NCBI GenBank assembly: GCA_012862575.1
Contig: BLSF01000004.1
Coordinates: 558,001 to 622,000, forward strand
Reading direction: 5' to 3'
DNA: 64,000 nucleotides
Source: Parietichytrium sp. I65-24A
Lineage: Eukaryota > Sar > Bigyra > Thraustochytrida > Thraustochytriidae
Numbering within the stretch: the first letter of the stretch is position 1; each line of letters begins with the position of its first letter. The notes below the pieces were generated by a model. That model saw only the letters and a list, made by a program, of their open reading frames with translations, was not told where the DNA came from and made no database searches. Made by a program: the position numbers and the translations under genes. Shown here in pieces: positions 20,545 to 31,749 of this stretch.

Positions 20545-21720
20545 CTATTGGTTCTCTGGTCTAAGCCCGCGAACAGTCTTGCCCGCCCTCCACATCTCAG
20601 ATTCGCGCAACACGTCGAGCTCCTTCTCCAGAGACTCCTTGTAGTCTGCCTTGGAGTTGATGTCAATGGAGCGCCTGCACTCGTTTCCGTTCTCGACCTC
20701 GCTGTAGAGCTGCTCGAAGACTGGCTTAAGAGCCTTCTCGAAGCGTGGGTACCAATCGAGGGCACCGCGCTGTGCGGTGGTGGAGCAGTTTGCGTACATC
20801 CAGTCCATTCCGTTCGCGCCAACAAGTGGGTAAAGGGACTGGGTTGCCTCCTCTACGGTCTCATTGAAGGACTCGGATGGAGAGTGTCCCTTACTCCGGA
20901 GCACATCGTACTGTGCCTGGAAGGCACCCTGGATCATGCCCATGAGCACTCCGCGCTCACCGACAAGATCGGAATAAGTCTCCTTCTGGAAGGTAGTTTC
21001 GTAAAGGTATCCGCATCCGACGGCGACTCCGAGAGCGAAGGAGCGCTCCTTTGCCTGGCCGGAGTAGTCCTGGTGCACAGCGACAGAGCCGTTGATTCCG
21101 CGACCCTCAAGAAACAAGTTGCGGACGGTGGTACCGCTACCCTTTGGAGCGCAGAGGATAACGTCGATGTCCTTTGGTGGGACGACTCCGGTGTCCTCCT
21201 TGAACACAACGGAGAAGCCATGGCTTACATACAAGGTTTTGCCAGTGGTGAGATGTGGCTTGACCTGGTCCCATGCAAGCTTTTGGCCAGCATCGGACAG
21301 GAGGTACATGATGACGGTTCCCTTGGAGAGAGCCTCATCGATGTCGAAGAGGTTCTTGTCTGGGACCCAGCCGTCGGCAATCGCCTTCTCCCATGAGCCT
21401 CCGTTCTTGCGGATTCCAACAATTACGTTCATGCCGTTGTCGCGGAGGTTGAGCGCCTGTCCACGTCCCTGGGTTCCGTATCCGAGCATGCACAGGGTAT
21501 CGTTCTTGAAGATCTCCTTGTACTTTGCTGGAGGGTAGTCGCTTCTCTCGATCACATTCTCCTTGGTGCCTCCAAAGTCGAGGGTCTTGAGCCCGCGGAC
21601 CTGCACGCCGCTGGCAACGGCGCGAGGGGCCTTGGACACAACCGCCGCGTGGAGGGAGCCCCGGGCAGCTGCCGACACCGCAGCGCGGCTGGCGAGGCGC
21701 ATAGCTTGTCTGGAGATCAT
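20545..21720 (-). CDS. ILV5: Ketol-acid reductoisomerase, mitochondrial
   Basis: Second step of branched-chain amino acid synthesis: converts 2-acetolactate or 2-aceto-2-hydroxybutyrate to the dihydroxy acids with NADPH and Mg2+. The 391 residues begin with an Arg/Ala/Ser-rich mitochondrial presequence (about 1-43). Then come the dinucleotide site GYGTQGRG (80-87), the CAPKGSGTTVR segment, the Mg-binding EXXXDLXGER-like stretch seen as ETYSDLVGERGVL, and the helical knotted domain of the short (class I) form. Start ATG at 21718-21720, stop TAG at 20545-20547, no intron. Together with the dehydrogenase at 4.2 kb the window holds one enzyme for making and one for degrading branched-chain carbon skeletons, but they are not linked as an operon. 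Confidence 0.96.
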   Translation of the reverse strand: MISRQAMRLASRAAVSAAARGSLHAAVVSKAPRAVASGVQVRGLKTLDFGGTKENVIERSDYPPAKYKEIFKNDTLCMLGYGTQGRGQALNLRDNGMNVIVGIRKNGGSWEKAIADGWVPDKNLFDIDEALSKGTVIMYLLSDAGQKLAWDQVKPHLTTGKTLYVSHGFSVVFKEDTGVVPPKDIDVILCAPKGSGTTVRNLFLEGRGINGSVAVHQDYSGQAKERSFALGVAVGCGYLYETTFQKETYSDLVGERGVLMGMIQGAFQAQYDVLRSKGHSPSESFNETVEEATQSLYPLVGANGMDWMYANCSTTAQRGALDWYPRFEKALKPVFEQLYSEVENGNECRRSIDINSKADYKESLEKELDVLRESEMWRAGKTVRGLRPENQ

Positions 21721-24700
21721 CTTTCACTGCTCTCGCGTTCCACTCTTTCCCGCTCTCCTCAGTTTCAAGTCTGCTGCTCCACAATCTGCAACTCGCTTTC
21801 TTTCTATGTCCATGTCTGTCTCCCTTCCTCCCGATCTTCTATCTATCTTTCTATCGAGACGCCTACCTATCCATCTATCCATCTAACTCATCTCCCCTTC
21901 TCTCACGTTCGCTCGCTCGCTCCCTCTCTACAGAGGTCTGTCACCTCTGTCTGTCTGTCTGTCTGTCTCCCGGGCGCTACGCAGCAGCTATGCCGTCGCA
22001 TAGGCTTTCGTCCCTTCCCAGCGAGCGCTACGCCCGTCGCTACTACTTACCCCTTCTTTCTTTCTTTCTTTCTTTCTTTTTCTTTTCTTTCCTTTCCTTT
22101 GCTGCTCGCTATCTTTTTTCTTCTTCTTGTTTTCGTTTACTTAGCTTACTCGTTTCTTGTGCAAGCCTGTGAAGACTGTGAGATCGGTCCGTGCTATACT
22201 ACTGCAGAGGGCGGTGGACAATGGACAATGGACAGTGGAGAGAAAGGTGGTGTCGTTGTTGTGAGTGCGTGCAGCGCAGTGAGAGTGAATAAATGAAGAG
22301 GAGAGTGAGAATAAGTGCCTAGTGAGCGCGGCGTTTGCTCGTTTTCCCTTTTCATAATTCGGAGAAGAAAGGTTGGAAGCTCGAGAGAAGGGGGGGATTG
22401 CAACCGAGGTGCGTCTGTCTTGGTCTCTCTTGCCTTCGTCTGTCTATGTCTGTCTGTCTGACTCTCTGTCTCTTGATTTCTAGTGAACGAGCTGCAGCTC
22501 CGTACTCAGTAGCACCAACCCGCGAGTGGGACTGATATGTTTTTTGCTGTCATTCTGAATTTCTGAATTCTGAATTCATGAGTTTCTGGCACAGCGAGTT
22601 CACTCCGACAGTGACTTTTGACACAGATTGAACACATGAATGAAATGAATGAGCAAACAAAGCGATATATCTTTTTCGCTGCGAATGACGGTTGCCATGC
22701 CTGATTCAAAGGTAAAGATAGTAAAGATACTGTTCTAGTATCGGTACGAGTAAGTACAGCAATCATTCGAACGAATCACGTGCGTCGCTCGACGGACTCC
22801 GCTTTGCTACGAGCACATACTGCGAGAGGTAGGGTCGGCATTGTCCACGAACAGTTTTCCCTCCCTTCACTTTCCAAACAAACACTAAGAAACTCTATCT
22901 TCCATCCTCGTATCAGAATGAAGTGAAGAGGAAAGCTTAGTGAGTGATAGTACTAATTTTTAGAAGGAAGACAATTCTCCCACGTCAGCCTGAACGCAGG
23001 AGGACTAGTGCTGCGTCGAGTGCGTAAGTAGACATAAGATGGACGAGGTGCACCTGAGCAACTGACCATAAAACTGACCCGTTAAATAGGAGTCTAATAC
23101 GTCTAATAGGAGTCTGCGCACCGCACGTTGCGCCTAATGGGACTCTGGTGAAAATCTAACTCGTCTTCCTTTGTTTCGCACACAACTTGCTCTTCTCGAG
23201 ACTCTCACAATCAAACAAACAAGAACAAACAAACAATCAATCAAAGAATCAATCAAAAAATCAACTGGTGAAACAATGTTGGGCAAATGAAAAAGTGTCA
23301 GTACGGACACGTGATGATCCGATCGAGCTCTGAGAATGAAAAGTTCAACTTGGTGACTGTGAGTGAACATTCTCGAGGCGCAATGGCGCAATGTGCAAAT
23401 CATTGCACCTCCGACGAGTCTGCAGTGACTGGGCTCACTCGGGCGTCAAAAGGTCCGACAAAACTCTGTCTTCCTGTGGCGCGTTGGAAAAAGGAAACGC
23501 TCTTGTGCTAGCTAGAGCACCTCCGTGAATACCAAAGCCCGCTCTGAGCCTTCTGAGCCCGGCGATTGTCTACTTCCTGCAGCTCAGAAAGTTGGGTAAC
23601 CGGAAATTTCCACTTCGCGCATTGCACTGCCCGCAAAAGGTGCACCCGTCAAGACAGTCCATGGACTCTCCATGGGCTTTGACGGTACTCAGTACATTGC
23701 ATTACATTTCTTTGCAGTGTACCCGCGAAGCACCATCGTCGCGCAACTTCTGGCGTTTTTCCTGTTCCGAGCAGCGTTGGTGCGAGTAGGTGAGGATAGT
23801 GCCCACTGGGGGTTGGTGGGCAGGCGCAGTGAAGCCACGAAGTGAGAGCGTAAACAAACCCTATCGGAAGGTGGGGTGGGGCAGGCGTGCGAGCGGGCAA
23901 CGACAGACTCGTTCACACACACACACACACTTCGACGCGCAAAGTGATGCAATGTTGCCCGCTCCGATCATTAGATACGGTAATGGCTCTCCTGCTGATG
24001 TCATCGTCGGTCCGTCGTGTGTTGTGCTCCTCCTCCTCCTCCTCTTCGCATCCACTTTCCGGCGTTGATTGACATGGACTGAGCGACAATTCTGATACTA
24101 CACTATAGAAACAAAGACGGACCAAATGTTGCGTAGAATGTTGCTAAACAGTCGTAGGTGAGCAACTGGATGCATACGACTCTCACTTTTTTTCTGGGGA
24201 GCCATGCTCGCCGGAACTTCTGAATTCGATCCGATGCGCGCTTTCAAGTTCTTGCCGGGCCTTGGGCCCTTGAGCTCAGACGCGGTAGCTCTTTGCAAAT
24301 TCTTGGCCCCTCGTCACCGAGAGATTGATTGATTACTTGACTGATTGATTGCAGAGGAACTGAAGCATCTGGTGTCTGGCTCCGATCCCGGCTAAGTTGC
24401 GACAGGACAAGGTCACAGCGCGGACACAATCCCCATCAGTGAGGAGGCCTTCAGATGCTCTTCTTCGTGAACGAAACTGTGCCCTACGTCAGAACTATTT
24501 CTGTGTGTGAAGTACGAAAGAGGACCATGCGTGTACTGGGACTGTGCACTATACCGGTGACTCCAGAGAATCTCGGACCTGCGTTTGCTTAGTTTGCTTG
24601 AGGAGAACGCGTTGGAAGGGAACGTCTTATAGCCCAAGCGCAAGATGATCCGTATGGAACCACGATAAAAATGCGAAACCGACGCTAATCTTTGCATTCG

Positions 24701-25491
24701 AAAAGCTCATCTCTGACCCAATCGTGTACTCGACCGACAAATCCGCTACAGGCTGGAACTTCGTCCAAATTCCTGCTCCGCTGTCACAACGAGAGCAAAT
24801 ATGCGGACGAATGGCAAAGGACCCAATGCGGAATATCAAGAGCGAGCGAAGAATGGAAGCGGTTTGCGGCTCATTGTTTCTCGCTCTATATTTTGTCATC
24901 GTCGCAATTTCCCGAGAATTTTTTCCCACTTCCAGCCATTAGCCTTTCATTAGAAATATGGTTGCGAGTGAACGAAACAGCCCGCGCGACTGTGCCGGTT
25001 TCTCAAAAGGCAGGAGTCGCGGTCGCACTCACAGCCACAGTCATGTTCAAGTTGCCCACCATTTCCATCATCTATGCTGAGAACAAGTTCTTTGCTCATG
25101 AACAACGAGTCGCTCCTCATAAGACCATATACCCACCTCTATGAATTAGTATGCACGCCATGCACGACGATAGCCGTCCTTAACCAACTCCTACCGCCCC
25201 AGACGGTGTGCGCAGCGAAGCTCCGCTGCTTGTTTTGTGTCTCTGCGTATCATTCTGCAGTCAGTCCGGCCCTTGAGCTGAGGGATCGCGCACCCCAAAG
25301 TGTCCCCAGGTGTGCATCGCGAACTAGCGAGGACACAGGCAGCCGCGGGACCGGAGCGCAGGAGCGCAGGAGCACGGCCGAGGACCAAGTGCTGGTGGCT
25401 GGAATTTCGAAATTCGAAAGAAAAGGAAACAAAGAAAGAAAACAACGAAAAGCAGGCACTGTGAAAAATTGAAAAGTTGGAAAATTGAAAA
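21721..25491. other. Longest gene-poor region (3.8 kb)
   Basis: No gene is supported over 3.8 kb, unusual for this window. The first 500 nt upstream of ILV5 are pyrimidine-rich on the plus strand, with CTGT (about 21951-21968) and TTTC (22054-22080) runs. A CA run lies at 23914-23930. Many short frames exist on both strands, the longest ones (24413-24929, minus; 24692-25144, plus) without domains. It may hold a non-coding RNA, a heavily spliced unrecognised gene, or only regulatory DNA. I see no spliceosomal RNA, 5S or tRNA signature. Confidence 0.45.
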
Positions 25492-27414
25492 ATGATGCTA
25501 AGTCCGCGCAGGTTGCGCAAATTGCACAGCGGTATAACATGGACGGGCCTCGGAAAGAGCCCGGTGGCGGCGCAAAGTATGGTGCGCGTCTTTGGATCGG
25601 TTGGTGGGCAGGTGGACTCTCGAGAGCAGAATCATCAGAATGAGCAGGTCAAGCACGAAAAAGCAGTGTTTGGGGTAGAGACGATCAAGAAGCTCGGATG
25701 GGACCCCGAGTCGCTCAAAGCACCAAAGGATTTCAACAGGTATGTGATGATTCCAGCGGCGACGCTTAATCACCTGTGCCTGGGAAGCGTGTTTGCATGG
25801 TCCATCTTCAACGCGCCTCTCATGAGGCTCAACGGAGTGGTGGCGCCGGCTTCCATGGACTGGGCTCTTGGCGACATAAGCATCACTTTTAGCCTGGTCA
25901 TGGGCGGCTTTGCATGGGGTGCAGTGTTTGGCAAGTACCTTGACGCTTACGGTCCTCGCGTGAGCTGCCTCATCGGAGCGTCCAGTCTCCTGTCTGGATT
26001 TTCTCTAGCCAGCGCTGCCGTAGTAACGCAGAATCTGCCGCTCCTGTACTTTGGCGGAGCTGTGTGGGGCGTTGCCAATGGCTGGGCGTACGTACCTCCC
26101 GTAGCGTCCCTTGTCAAGTGGTTTCCAGAGCGGAAAGGGCTAGCTTCGGGCATGTGCATCCTTGGCTACGGGGGAGGCGCAATGATTGCGGCTCCAATGT
26201 TTTCCAAACTGCTAGATTATTTTCGTGTGGACCCAGAGTTCGCGGGGGATGCTCACAAGCTTGATTTTGTCAATCAGGGTGGCAAGCTGTGCCTGGACAC
26301 AGCATCGGGGCTTCGCGAGGTTGTAGTTGCGACGGCATCAGATCTCAAGGCATCCGGCCTCACGCATCTTGCAGACGGAGCTTACTTTGTCGGAACTGGG
26401 TCTACAGGAGTGGCCGAAACGTTTGCAGTGCTCGGGCTTGGGTACGGTCTTGTGATGGCTGCGACCTCTTTCGCGTTCCGCATTCCTCCTGACGGCTATG
26501 TACCTCCGTCGATCGAGACAAAAGCTACTGGAGAACCTGAGCAGCACCTGACGGTCCAAGATACTACGCCCGAGCAAGCGCTTCGCACGCCGCAATTCTG
26601 GCTGCTCTACTCGGGCTTTGGACTAAGTATTGTCGGTGCTTACGGCCTGCTCTCCTGCGGTAAACTCATCATCTCCGAAGCATTTGGCCCAAACCTGCCG
26701 GACATTGTCACCCCCGCCTTCACGAGTACCTTCGTCGCCGCAATGAGCGCTGCCAACTTGTCTGGAAGAGTTTTCTGGCCTGGTGTTAGTGACACACTTG
26801 CAAATTACAGAGGCGGAGACCCGTTCTATGCTCGCAAGTACACCTTTGCTGCAATGTGGGCTTCCACACCTCTTCTTTATGCTGGTATTGTCAAGTCTAT
26901 TCACGACTGCGTAGAGGAGCCGGATCCTTTTTCTCTCGGAATTTTTGGCGTTTCTGCCCTCGGCATCTTGGGTGTTTTCGGCGGAACCACCGCCGGACGG
27001 CCGGCGCTCATTGCGGACCTTTATGGATTGAAGAGCATGAGTGTGATCACTGCGAGGCAGCTTTCGGTGGTTTTGCCAGCGGCCTTTCTCGGGCCGCAGA
27101 TTGTCGCCTATTTTCGTAAGCAGAGCATGGACGACGCCATTTTCAAGCTCTCTGAGCAGGTTGATAGTGCAGCATTTCATCATGCATTTGGTGCAGACAA
27201 GACCGCACTTCAGTCGCTGATTGACAGCAACTCTGTTACGATCAGCCGATTGGTAGATATGCTGCCTCCCGATGCACACATTCATGACCCAACTCCGTAC
27301 CTCTACGACAAGTCCATGTACATTATGGCAGGCTTTCAGATGCTCGCGCTCCTCTCCAATCTCGCTCTCAAACCAATTTACAAACATCCGAGTGAGACAA
27401 AGAAGAGCTCATAA
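25492..27414 (+). CDS. MFS transporter, oxalate:formate antiporter-like family
   Basis: A 640-residue multispanning carrier. After an 80-residue hydrophilic N-terminus, transmembrane helices begin near 83 and about twelve can be counted, in two halves separated by a long extramembrane insert (about 245-300) and a loop (about 345-365). The G-rich motif FAWGAVFGKYLDAYGPR (143-159) is the cytoplasmic loop signature of the superfamily, and GVANGWAYVPPVASLVKWFP followed by ERKGLASGM matches the OFA family, which exchanges small mono- or dicarboxylates. A second hydrophilic insertion (about 535-605) precedes the last helix. The ATG pair at 25492/25495 follows an A-rich leader. Substrate unknown. 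It could sit in the mitochondrial inner membrane or at the plasma membrane. Confidence 0.85.
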   Translation: MMLSPRRLRKLHSGITWTGLGKSPVAAQSMVRVFGSVGGQVDSREQNHQNEQVKHEKAVFGVETIKKLGWDPESLKAPKDFNRYVMIPAATLNHLCLGSVFAWSIFNAPLMRLNGVVAPASMDWALGDISITFSLVMGGFAWGAVFGKYLDAYGPRVSCLIGASSLLSGFSLASAAVVTQNLPLLYFGGAVWGVANGWAYVPPVASLVKWFPERKGLASGMCILGYGGGAMIAAPMFSKLLDYFRVDPEFAGDAHKLDFVNQGGKLCLDTASGLREVVVATASDLKASGLTHLADGAYFVGTGSTGVAETFAVLGLGYGLVMAATSFAFRIPPDGYVPPSIETKATGEPEQHLTVQDTTPEQALRTPQFWLLYSGFGLSIVGAYGLLSCGKLIISEAFGPNLPDIVTPAFTSTFVAAMSAANLSGRVFWPGVSDTLANYRGGDPFYARKYTFAAMWASTPLLYAGIVKSIHDCVEEPDPFSLGIFGVSALGILGVFGGTTAGRPALIADLYGLKSMSVITARQLSVVLPAAFLGPQIVAYFRKQSMDDAIFKLSEQVDSAAFHHAFGADKTALQSLIDSNSVTISRLVDMLPPDAHIHDPTPYLYDKSMYIMAGFQMLALLSNLALKPIYKHPSETKKSS

Positions 27415-27723
27415 TCACTGCTCACGCGATTGACTCTGGACTCATTTAGCACCCGTTTTGTGTCGTTTCTCTCGAACTCTTGTATTCTTTCTTTTTAGCC
27501 TCCGACCAGATACTTCCTCCTCGCCTGTCTTGATCGAAAACAAATCTTATAGTCTCTTTCTCTCTCATAATGTGAAACGGAGTTGCTCTTGTCCTTCGTC
27601 CAACCGTACGAATTTGTTGTCGATTTGTCCCGCTCTATTTGGTCACATAGCTTGGGAGCGCACAACGAATGAAGGGCAAGGATCACTATGAACAACACAC
27701 ACAAACCAGGAAGGTTATACTCT
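27415..27723. other. Convergent 3' spacer
   Basis: A 309-nt spacer between the transporter and the glycosyltransferase, both of which end here. It is T-rich in its first half; nothing else is seen. Confidence 0.5.
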
Positions 27724-30700
27724 TTAATTAATCGCTTTAAAAATTGCGTTGACTGCGCCCATCCAAGAAGAGTACAACTCTCTTGCGCGGCGCAATCCAG
27801 CTTGAACGCGCTGGTGACGCTTATTCAGGTCCAACACAGTCGAGCTGACGACCTGCGCCACTCCATTGGTGGTTATGTTGCTCGAAGACACCACATACGC
27901 GACTTGATTACCTGCCACCTCCAAGGAGGCAGTATTTGAGTCCATCAGAACTACTGGGCAACCGCAACTCATTGCTTCCGCAACTGGAAGACCAAACCCT
28001 TCTTGCATCGAGAGGTAGATGAGCGCTGCCGCACGCTGGTAGATGGCAGCTAGATCGTTGTCGTCGACAGGCCCGCGTTGCCTCTCAATTATCGCGCAGG
28101 ACGGGCCAACACGATCCATCAACTCTAACTCCTCATTATCAAATTCCCTCCCTGCAATTACTAACACTCGAACCCGTCGGCCAAGTTTGGAGCAAATATC
28201 TGGCAGCGACTTCCAAAATACGGCCCCGCCTTTGTAGCCGTGCCGTTGGCCGACGAGTACAAATGGCCAGGTATCGTCCAGAGATGCTTCGATTGCATTT
28301 GGTCGAAATACCTTTGCGTTTACCGCGAGCGGAAAGGGGGCACCTTTCTCCGCCTGTGCGGTTGGGTAGTGCTGCGCAAAGGCTTCGCGAGTTGTTCCCG
28401 AAACTGTCAGAACCGTGGTCGCGGACGAGATAGCGTGTTGCTTTGCTTGCCACTCTGGGAGGTTGAGGTTCCACCCAAATGCTTCGGGAATAAAGTCATG
28501 CGCAATCACCACTCGACGACCACTAAGCTGATCACAGGTCGTATACCAGGTCGAGATGAAGGCCTGGGGGCGCAATTCTGCACATAGTGTATTCAAAATC
28601 GAATCTTGCCATGTGAGCTCCCCTTCCGAGCGCAACGAGATGGGGGGAAAGTTAATAATCTTCACATTTCTTGATTCGCTGAGTTTGCGAAGCGTCTCGG
28701 ACACAAAACTAGGCTGCAATTGACCTTGGTGGGATAACCCCCCGTGACGGGCAAGGAAAGTCAATTTGATCCCAAGTTGCCCAAGAAAAGGAAGCATGCG
28801 AACAAGAACTTCACTCCAGACTCGAGATATGCCCCCGCCAGTTTGTTCCAGCTGAAAGATCGCCCCGTCCACGACGATGTGGCGAGTAATTTTTGCATCC
28901 AATGAGCGAGCTTGAGTGTGCCCCTCCGCAGGAAGCGGTATGAGGGGCACCGTGACCGCAATTGGGCTCAAGTGAGGCCTGGTGGCAATGACGGGTTGCT
29001 GAGATTGCTTATTTCGCGCGACCCAACTCAAATATTTTGTGATATCCACCGTGTCTTCCATCGTGTTTTCCACCGCCTCACAAAGAGCCTTCCACTCACT
29101 CACTGCGTTCACGTAACCGTAAAAGGCTTCCTTGAATCGGACTTGTTCTTCAAAGACATAAGCATAGTGGGTGAAACCGATTCCCAGACGAGCTGTCTCT
29201 TTATGCGAAAAACATCGTTGTCCGCTACTTGCGGTCCAGGTGTTAGACCCGCGGGGCAACGAATACAGAATAGGCGGGGCGTGGGAGTGCCAAAAATATG
29301 CTGCCTGAGCCGGATCGACCCACCACAAACGCAGCCACTCAAGGTCATCATCGTGCGAGTAAACACCGGGTCCTTTGCTGGCGGTGACGAGATTTGGAGC
29401 CACGAAAAAGTGGCAGTCAACGTATGCGCAAGGCTTCTCGGCCTGCTTGAGCAAAGCAAATGCCTTTGCCAAAGACTCCGCGCTCCAAAGTTCATCCAGA
29501 TCTAGCTGAACGAGCAAGCACGGGTGCTCGATGGTGCTCAGAGCAGCATTCATCATCTCTAGCTTGTCCAGCCAGATCCGGCTTTCTCGAGGCGATCTGT
29601 GGAGAAAGACGCGGTCTTCAAATGCAATTTTGAGATTTTCAAGGAAATCAGTCGTGCCGTCAATACTTGAGCCTGTTGACGTATTGAAAAAGTCGGCCCC
29701 GATAGGATCACTCGAATAAGGCCTAGAACGGTGCGCGCGGCGCTGGGCGACCCCCTCAGCAACATGCCACTCCCACACGATCCCAAAGCTGGCTTCCAAT
29801 TGCTGCATAGTTCTGACGTGGTGCTCTAAAAATTTAGCGCCATTCAGAGCCAAAGAGACAAAGCACACTCTGTTCTCGCCAGGGGACTGTGTGCGCTTCG
29901 GATTCGCCCGCGTCGAGTACCACGAGACTTCTTGGAGAAGGCCGGTAATATTGCTTTGCGTCGGATTCTCACGGCCGTATATTTGCACGGCGATCGAGCT
30001 CACGGTCCCAGGCACAAGAAAGCGATAGTGGGGCTCTGCTGCAGTGCACAGCAGACTACTCTTTCTCGGCGAAGGTCCAGGTATATGCTCTGTTCGTATG
30101 CAAACTCGATCTGCAACCACTCGAAATTCGTCGAGGTCAAGATGACACGCCACGTCATGCTCTCGTAATTCCACTCGGAGTTTTGCTAGCCCAGTCGAAC
30201 GAGCGCCTTTCGCGTCCAATTGCGGAAGGAATTGCGAAAGCTGGGCTATGAGCAGCGCAAGGTTTACCTCCGAAGGAGTGCCGGCAAAGCGCCAAAGCCG
30301 GGACTGAAGATCCTTCATAAGTTGACTAGCCTCCTGAGAGCTAAGAGCCTTCAGCGTGGCGTTTATGGATTCCCACACCTGAGGGAGATTTCGAGCATCT
30401 TGGATACACAACAGAACCGAAATTTTATCCTCCACAAGCGATTTCCTCTTCAACGCGTGCAACAGAAAGGATGTTCTGGCTTCAATTGACAGGGCCCCTG
30501 CGCTGGCGCAAATGTCACTTGCTGTCGCCTCCCCGCTTGTGACTTCACTGGCTTTCACAGCGTCCAAAATTATTGAGACAGGGCCGCGCTGGTCGAAACG
30601 TTCAGACCGCTTTATCACGCCCCATCGATCGTTGGCTGACCTCGTTTCATTTTCGAAGGCGTGCCAGTCCTTTCGGATGTACGTCGGAGAGCCGCACTCA

Positions 30701-31749
30701 AGGGTTTCCGTTTTCTCAAATCCGGCCAGCGAGAATAGTCTTTCAAGTGCCACTTTTGAGTACTGTACGATGTGGCCGTCAAGAAAATCTTTTTCCTGGC
30801 TTGTCAGAATTTGTATATTGGGCACGGCGACCCGCAGGTAAGCCCCTGCCTTGAGCTGCTCCAAGCACAGACGCGCGGCTAACAGCGCTTGCGCTGGCGT
30901 CAGATGCTCCCAAACATGCTCTGCAAGAAAGCGATCTACCTTATGAGAGCCAAAGATATTGGAGAAATCTGAGGCTTGCACAATGTCAAGGGTATCCCTG
31001 TCCGTATGAACCCAACCTTCCAAGCGTGTGGACCCAGCACCAATGACGACATTGACCCGTTCGCCACTGCTTGCCAGAATTTCGACCTTGGTGCGCAGAG
31101 CGCTCCTTTCTGCTTCGGAGGACTTGTGATGTTCGAGCACAAAGTCCTCGATTTTCCGCTTCACATCATCAGGAAAAGTAGATGGCACAATCTCCAGGAC
31201 CGCTCCATTCTGATGGCGGACCTTCGCCGACAGAGAGCCGTGTACGTCGAGCCACTTTCCAATGCCTTCATCTGTATACATTGGCCTTGCCACGCTGAGC
31301 TCTTTGATGCAAAACCTCTTTGGTTCGCAAAGCGCTGAGGCACCATCCCCATCTCTCAGAAACTCCGCTCGAGCTTGAAAGCATTCGTCCAAGAGCCCTA
31401 GTGGCAGCAAAATCTCCTTCTTTCCCCGCGTCCACAGCGCCATTAGCCATTCTCCTCGGTCCGTGAACACTGCCACCTTTTCGGCCCCCGACCGAATTCC
31501 CACTTCTCTGCCCCATTGAAACGCGCTGATCCCACACCTTCCTGCGCGAGATCCCGGTTGGTCTGAGTCCGCGTGCAATGTTCCCTTCGAGTCCGCGTCT
31601 GGTAACATCAAGCACTCCCCGCCATGTGCGCCATGCGCGCTGCTCGCCAGGTCCCCGCACTCTTTGAAACCGCTCTTTTCCGGGTCGCCTTTGCCGCGTG
31701 CTGCTGCGACCAGGAGAACCAGCGCGAGCGCGAGAACCCGCGGCGGCAT
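27724..31749 (-). CDS. Secretory three-domain protein: methyltransferase-like, GT-A and GT-B glycosyltransferase
   Basis: A 1341-residue protein from one uninterrupted frame. The ATG at 31749 gives a signal peptide (MPPRVLALALVLLVAAARG), so it probably acts in ER/Golgi lumen or is secreted. Residues about 230-360 form a methyltransferase-like fold (VNVVIGAGS, then HTDRD, then AEHVWEHL and LRVAVPN), like the SAM enzymes of bacterial polysaccharide loci. Residues about 625-890 look like a GT2/GT-A unit with acidic metal motif DLD (750-752) and the start VCFVSLALNGAKFLEHHV. Residues about 955-1335 are a GT-B, GT4-like unit with the EX7E motif EGFGLPVAE (1250-1258). Two catalytic glycosyltransferase folds plus a methyltransferase suggest stepwise building and capping of a glycan. 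Acceptor and sugars are unknown. The frame extends further upstream only from a GTG. Confidence 0.8.
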   Translation of the reverse strand: MPPRVLALALVLLVAAARGKGDPEKSGFKECGDLASSAHGAHGGECLMLPDADSKGTLHADSDQPGSRAGRCGISAFQWGREVGIRSGAEKVAVFTDRGEWLMALWTRGKKEILLPLGLLDECFQARAEFLRDGDGASALCEPKRFCIKELSVARPMYTDEGIGKWLDVHGSLSAKVRHQNGAVLEIVPSTFPDDVKRKIEDFVLEHHKSSEAERSALRTKVEILASSGERVNVVIGAGSTRLEGWVHTDRDTLDIVQASDFSNIFGSHKVDRFLAEHVWEHLTPAQALLAARLCLEQLKAGAYLRVAVPNIQILTSQEKDFLDGHIVQYSKVALERLFSLAGFEKTETLECGSPTYIRKDWHAFENETRSANDRWGVIKRSERFDQRGPVSIILDAVKASEVTSGEATASDICASAGALSIEARTSFLLHALKRKSLVEDKISVLLCIQDARNLPQVWESINATLKALSSQEASQLMKDLQSRLWRFAGTPSEVNLALLIAQLSQFLPQLDAKGARSTGLAKLRVELREHDVACHLDLDEFRVVADRVCIRTEHIPGPSPRKSSLLCTAAEPHYRFLVPGTVSSIAVQIYGRENPTQSNITGLLQEVSWYSTRANPKRTQSPGENRVCFVSLALNGAKFLEHHVRTMQQLEASFGIVWEWHVAEGVAQRRAHRSRPYSSDPIGADFFNTSTGSSIDGTTDFLENLKIAFEDRVFLHRSPRESRIWLDKLEMMNAALSTIEHPCLLVQLDLDELWSAESLAKAFALLKQAEKPCAYVDCHFFVAPNLVTASKGPGVYSHDDDLEWLRLWWVDPAQAAYFWHSHAPPILYSLPRGSNTWTASSGQRCFSHKETARLGIGFTHYAYVFEEQVRFKEAFYGYVNAVSEWKALCEAVENTMEDTVDITKYLSWVARNKQSQQPVIATRPHLSPIAVTVPLIPLPAEGHTQARSLDAKITRHIVVDGAIFQLEQTGGGISRVWSEVLVRMLPFLGQLGIKLTFLARHGGLSHQGQLQPSFVSETLRKLSESRNVKIINFPPISLRSEGELTWQDSILNTLCAELRPQAFISTWYTTCDQLSGRRVVIAHDFIPEAFGWNLNLPEWQAKQHAISSATTVLTVSGTTREAFAQHYPTAQAEKGAPFPLAVNAKVFRPNAIEASLDDTWPFVLVGQRHGYKGGAVFWKSLPDICSKLGRRVRVLVIAGREFDNEELELMDRVGPSCAIIERQRGPVDDNDLAAIYQRAAALIYLSMQEGFGLPVAEAMSCGCPVVLMDSNTASLEVAGNQVAYVVSSSNITTNGVAQVVSSTVLDLNKRHQRVQAGLRRARELYSSWMGAVNAIFKAIN

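Noticed and set aside
20548-21396. A 282-codon plus-strand frame opposite ketol-acid reductoisomerase
   Set aside because: Shadow of the conserved enzyme on the other strand; no family match.
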